Source: Tritrichomonas foetus | Lineage: Eukaryota > Parabasalia > Tritrichomonadida > Tritrichomonadidae | Direction of reading: 5' to 3' | Assembly (NCBI GenBank): GCA_001839685.1 | Contig: MLAK01001437.1 | Location: forward strand, 105,358-133,869 | Length of the DNA: 28,512 bases | Shown here: positions 26,715-28,512 of the stretch, in pieces | Position numbering within the stretch: position 1 is the first letter of the stretch | How the letters are laid out: every line of letters starts with the position of its first letter | The notes under the pieces: generated by a model | Database searches by the model: none | What the model was told of the DNA's origin: nothing | Seen by the model: only the letters and a program-made list of their open reading frames with translations | Translations under genes and position numbers: made by a program

Positions 26715-26960
26715 GTTCATTCTTTTTTTCTTTTCCTTAAAGAATTTAAATTACTTAAGGAAAAGAATGATGAGAGAGCTTTTAAATCAAATAAATTCTC
26801 ATCATTTGATTTAAAAGCTCTCTCATCATTCTTTTCCTTAAAGAATTTAAATTACTTAAGGAAAAGAATGATGAGAGAGCTTTTAAATCAAATAAATTCT
26901 CATCATTTGATTTAAAAGCTCTCTCATCATTCTTTTCCTTAAAGAATTTGAGTTCATTCT
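26715..26960. mobile_element. Candidate hairpin-array insertion bounded by 9-bp direct repeats
   Basis: GTTCATTCT occurs at 26715-26723 and at 26952-26960, directly bracketing the palindromic array. Nine bases is the target-duplication length of Mutator-like elements, which are known in trichomonads. The outer ends do not form a clean single TIR pair, so a foldback or rearranged MITE is more likely than an intact element. The direct repeats could also be chance. Confidence 0.35.
26730..26949. repeat. Two-copy 101-bp array of nested palindromes
   Basis: A 101-bp unit occurs twice, reading identical (26730-26830 and 26831-26931), plus a partial third start (26932-26949). Each unit has a 36-bp near-palindrome (CTTTTCCTTAA...TTAAGGAAAAG around AATTTAAATT). 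It is followed by a perfect hairpin with 27-bp arms and an 11-base loop (arms 26766-26792 and 26804-26830; second copy 26867-26893 and 26905-26931). The whole block could fold into several alternative long stems. Confidence 0.95.
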
Positions 26961-27663
26961 CTTCAACTACAAAGGAAGAGGATAATTAAAAATATATGAA
27001 TCCAAAAAATATTGGGTATGAAATATTTTTTGTGGTGTTTTTGAGTCACAGAAAATTCATCAAAATAGAATTATATATAACATAATTTTCATTATGGTAT
27101 ATTTGTATGTGATTTATTTATTATAATTTGCTTTCTTGGGTATTTTGGAACATTTTATTGATAAACCAGTCTAATATCGAAAGCACTTGTTTATCAAATT
27201 GGTTTTGAATGAAAAAGAAACGACAAACAACAATAGTTTTTCGCTGGCATTAAGTTGATTGACCATAAATATGTTTTGTTTATATAAACTTCACTAGTTA
27301 ATATCTTCTTTTATTATTATTATTATTATTATTATTTCTCTATGAAGGAAATATTATTTCCAATGGTATTGTGACCGAACGAGATATTTTTAAGATAAAG
27401 AATGTTTTATTTATGAGAATATCATTACATGGAAACCATGTAGGAATTGTGATTTGGTAAAAAATGAATTATTTTCGGAATCAAATAATATACATATACA
27501 ATAAAATGAAAATTTAAATTTAATGTATAGTATAATGACAATAATCAGGACCCAATATCGAGATATTTACCCAATAAACTGATTTGATTGACTTGATTCA
27601 ATTTGACCTATTACGATTATATTTTGAATTCTATTTTGGCCATTATATATACAACCCTCATCA
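26961..27663. other. Intergenic spacer with ATT microsatellite
   Basis: About 700 bp, AT-rich, no gene seen. A TTA/ATT triplet tract lies at 27311-27336. A TATATATA run ends about 12 bases before the next gene's ATG. Confidence 0.6.
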
Positions 27664-28191
27664 ATGTCGACGGATTTTCTGAAAGGTTTCAATTTCAACC
27701 CAACATCAACTTCTACAAGCAAAGGAAAAGATGATCAATCCTCATCGAAATCATCCACGTCCAATCAAGCCAAACCGCTGTCTTTTAATTTCGGTAATTC
27801 GAATGGCTCTCTGTCCACGGGCCTCAGCTTCGACACGTCAAAGAAAAGCACGTCATCAAGTAAATCGACTACTTCATTTGGATTCGGCGGAGCAAGTTCA
27901 TCTCTTCTCGCAAACGGTTCCGAATATCAAAATTTTTTACAGAGCAAAATCGCCACAGGAAGCGGCCTCCTTTCGGGCTCGGCTGCTTCATCAACAGCGG
28001 CAAAGCCAATAAACCTCAACAGCAAAAAAGATTCGACTTTCGAGGTTCGAAGAATTCAATTAGATGGAATCCATTTTGAAAACATTTTCATTTACAAAAA
28101 TGAGCAGGATCTTGATGATGGTGAAATTGGGCCATCATTTGACCAAGTCTGCCATCTTGACTCGAAAGCACTCGATGAAGTTTTGAATTAA
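27664..28191 (+). CDS. Ser-rich FG-motif protein, possibly nucleoporin-like, 175 aa
   Basis: Starts at ATG 27664 and ends TAA, reading TAAA into the following bases. Residues 1-115 are Ser/Thr/Lys/Asn-rich and disordered, with scattered phenylalanine motifs (FNFNP, FNFG, FGFGG). The last 50 residues (about 126-175) are different: charged, with FEVRRIQLDGIHFENIFIY followed by an acidic helix, and look like a small folded or binding segment. FG dipeptides in a Ser-rich disordered context are typical of nucleoporins, but the count here is low, so this is a weak assignment. Base composition is noticeably less AT-biased than the flanks. No upstream TCA(Y)(W) fits exactly (TCATC is nearest). The coding call is good; the role is uncertain. 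Confidence 0.8.
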   Translation: MSTDFLKGFNFNPTSTSTSKGKDDQSSSKSSTSNQAKPLSFNFGNSNGSLSTGLSFDTSKKSTSSSKSTTSFGFGGASSSLLANGSEYQNFLQSKIATGSGLLSGSAASSTAAKPINLNSKKDSTFEVRRIQLDGIHFENIFIYKNEQDLDDGEIGPSFDQVCHLDSKALDEVLN

Positions 28192-28422
28192 ATCAAACTC
28201 GTGTAAGAACGATTTTATTGTACACCACTGTTTTTTTGGCTACTAAAATTATATTTTGTTAAAACTACTCATTTTCTGCTTCTTTCATGGGTTTCATTGT
28301 AATTTCATCTCTTTAACGAAAAGACAGATTTGGAAAAATTTGCAAAATCGACGATTTTTTCACTTTGTTGAAAAGTAAATACAAAAAGAAGTAAAAAACA
28401 AACAAAATCAAAATGTGAAGAA
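28192..28422. other. Downstream spacer, no gene seen
   Basis: AT-rich sequence between the FG-motif gene and the terminal tandem repeat. No coding or RNA signal. Confidence 0.5.
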
Positions 28423-28512
28423 ATAAGAAGAAGAAGAAGAAATAAAAAGAAGAAGAAGAAATAAAAAGAAGAAGAAGAAATAAAAAGAAGAAGAAGAAAT
28501 AAAAAGAAGAAA
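28423..28512. repeat. 19-bp tandem repeat running off the window
   Basis: The unit ATAAAAAGAAGAAGAAGAA repeats with exact 19-bp period (starts at 28442, 28461, 28480 and 28499), preceded by a less regular copy with AAG triplets. The array continues past the end of the window. Confidence 0.9.

Noticed and set aside
26655..26915. 86-codon frame overlapping the TPR gene end and hairpin array
   Set aside because: It translates the palindromic repeat and duplicates itself; it is a by-product of the array.
1..28512. tRNA, rRNA or snRNA genes
   Set aside because: I looked for T-arm-like GGTTCGA words and other conserved RNA segments on both strands; the few hits are inside protein genes and do not fold into a tRNA-like cloverleaf by eye.

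Overview
The window looks like nuclear DNA of a microbial eukaryote, most likely a parabasalid (trichomonad) such as Tritrichomonas. It is strongly AT-rich. The genes are uninterrupted and use the standard code, and they sit on both strands with AT-rich spacers and no operons. Several start codons follow, within about 30 bases, a TCATT, TCACA or TCATA that fits the trichomonad initiator TCA(Y)(W). Several stop codons run into TAAA, the trichomonad-type poly(A) signal. The gene content also fits: a two-repeat Myb protein, a cyclic-nucleotide-gated-type channel, a large coiled-coil protein, a surface protein with a proline/threonine stalk, and DNA transposons. No sequence search was possible, so the lineage is inferred.

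Layout, left to right. 1-999: no confident gene, with a possible decayed membrane-protein relic on the minus strand. 1000-2562 (+): charged Lys/Glu-rich protein of unknown role. 2749-4374 (-): six-transmembrane K+-channel-like protein with a cyclic-nucleotide-binding domain. 4621-7557 (+): 978-residue coiled-coil protein. 8310-9494 (+): ArfGAP with an Asn/Gln-rich tail. 9874-10686 (-): Myb DNA-binding protein. 10690-13370: gene-poor, ending in a 16-bp tandem repeat that contains a 566-base assembly gap. 13371-14576 (-): secreted or anchored surface protein. 14577-16428: gene-poor, with a candidate 895-bp terminal-inverted-repeat element and two ankyrin-gene-like relics. 16429-17709 (-): thioredoxin-UBA-UBA-UBX protein, divergent over 87 bp from a ubiquitin-specific protease gene (17797 to 23869, +). 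25340-26710 (+): TPR-like protein, followed directly by a two-copy array of long hairpins. 27664-28191 (+): Ser-rich FG-motif protein. A 19-bp tandem repeat runs off the right edge.

The main event is at 20139-22204. A 2,066-bp DNA transposon sits inside the protease gene. It has 335/336-bp terminal inverted repeats that read identical apart from one homopolymer base, and it encodes a DDE_1/pogo-like transposase broken by a one-base frameshift. It is flanked by a TA duplication. Removing the element plus one TA joins the two protease halves in frame, giving about 1,334 codons. The catalytic Cys box lies in the left half; the second zinc-finger pair and the His box lie in the right half. The insertion therefore looks recent and splits a DUSP-Ubl-USP deubiquitinase. 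The divergent UBX-domain neighbour (a likely p97/Cdc48 adaptor) and the protease both belong to the ubiquitin system and may share a promoter region.
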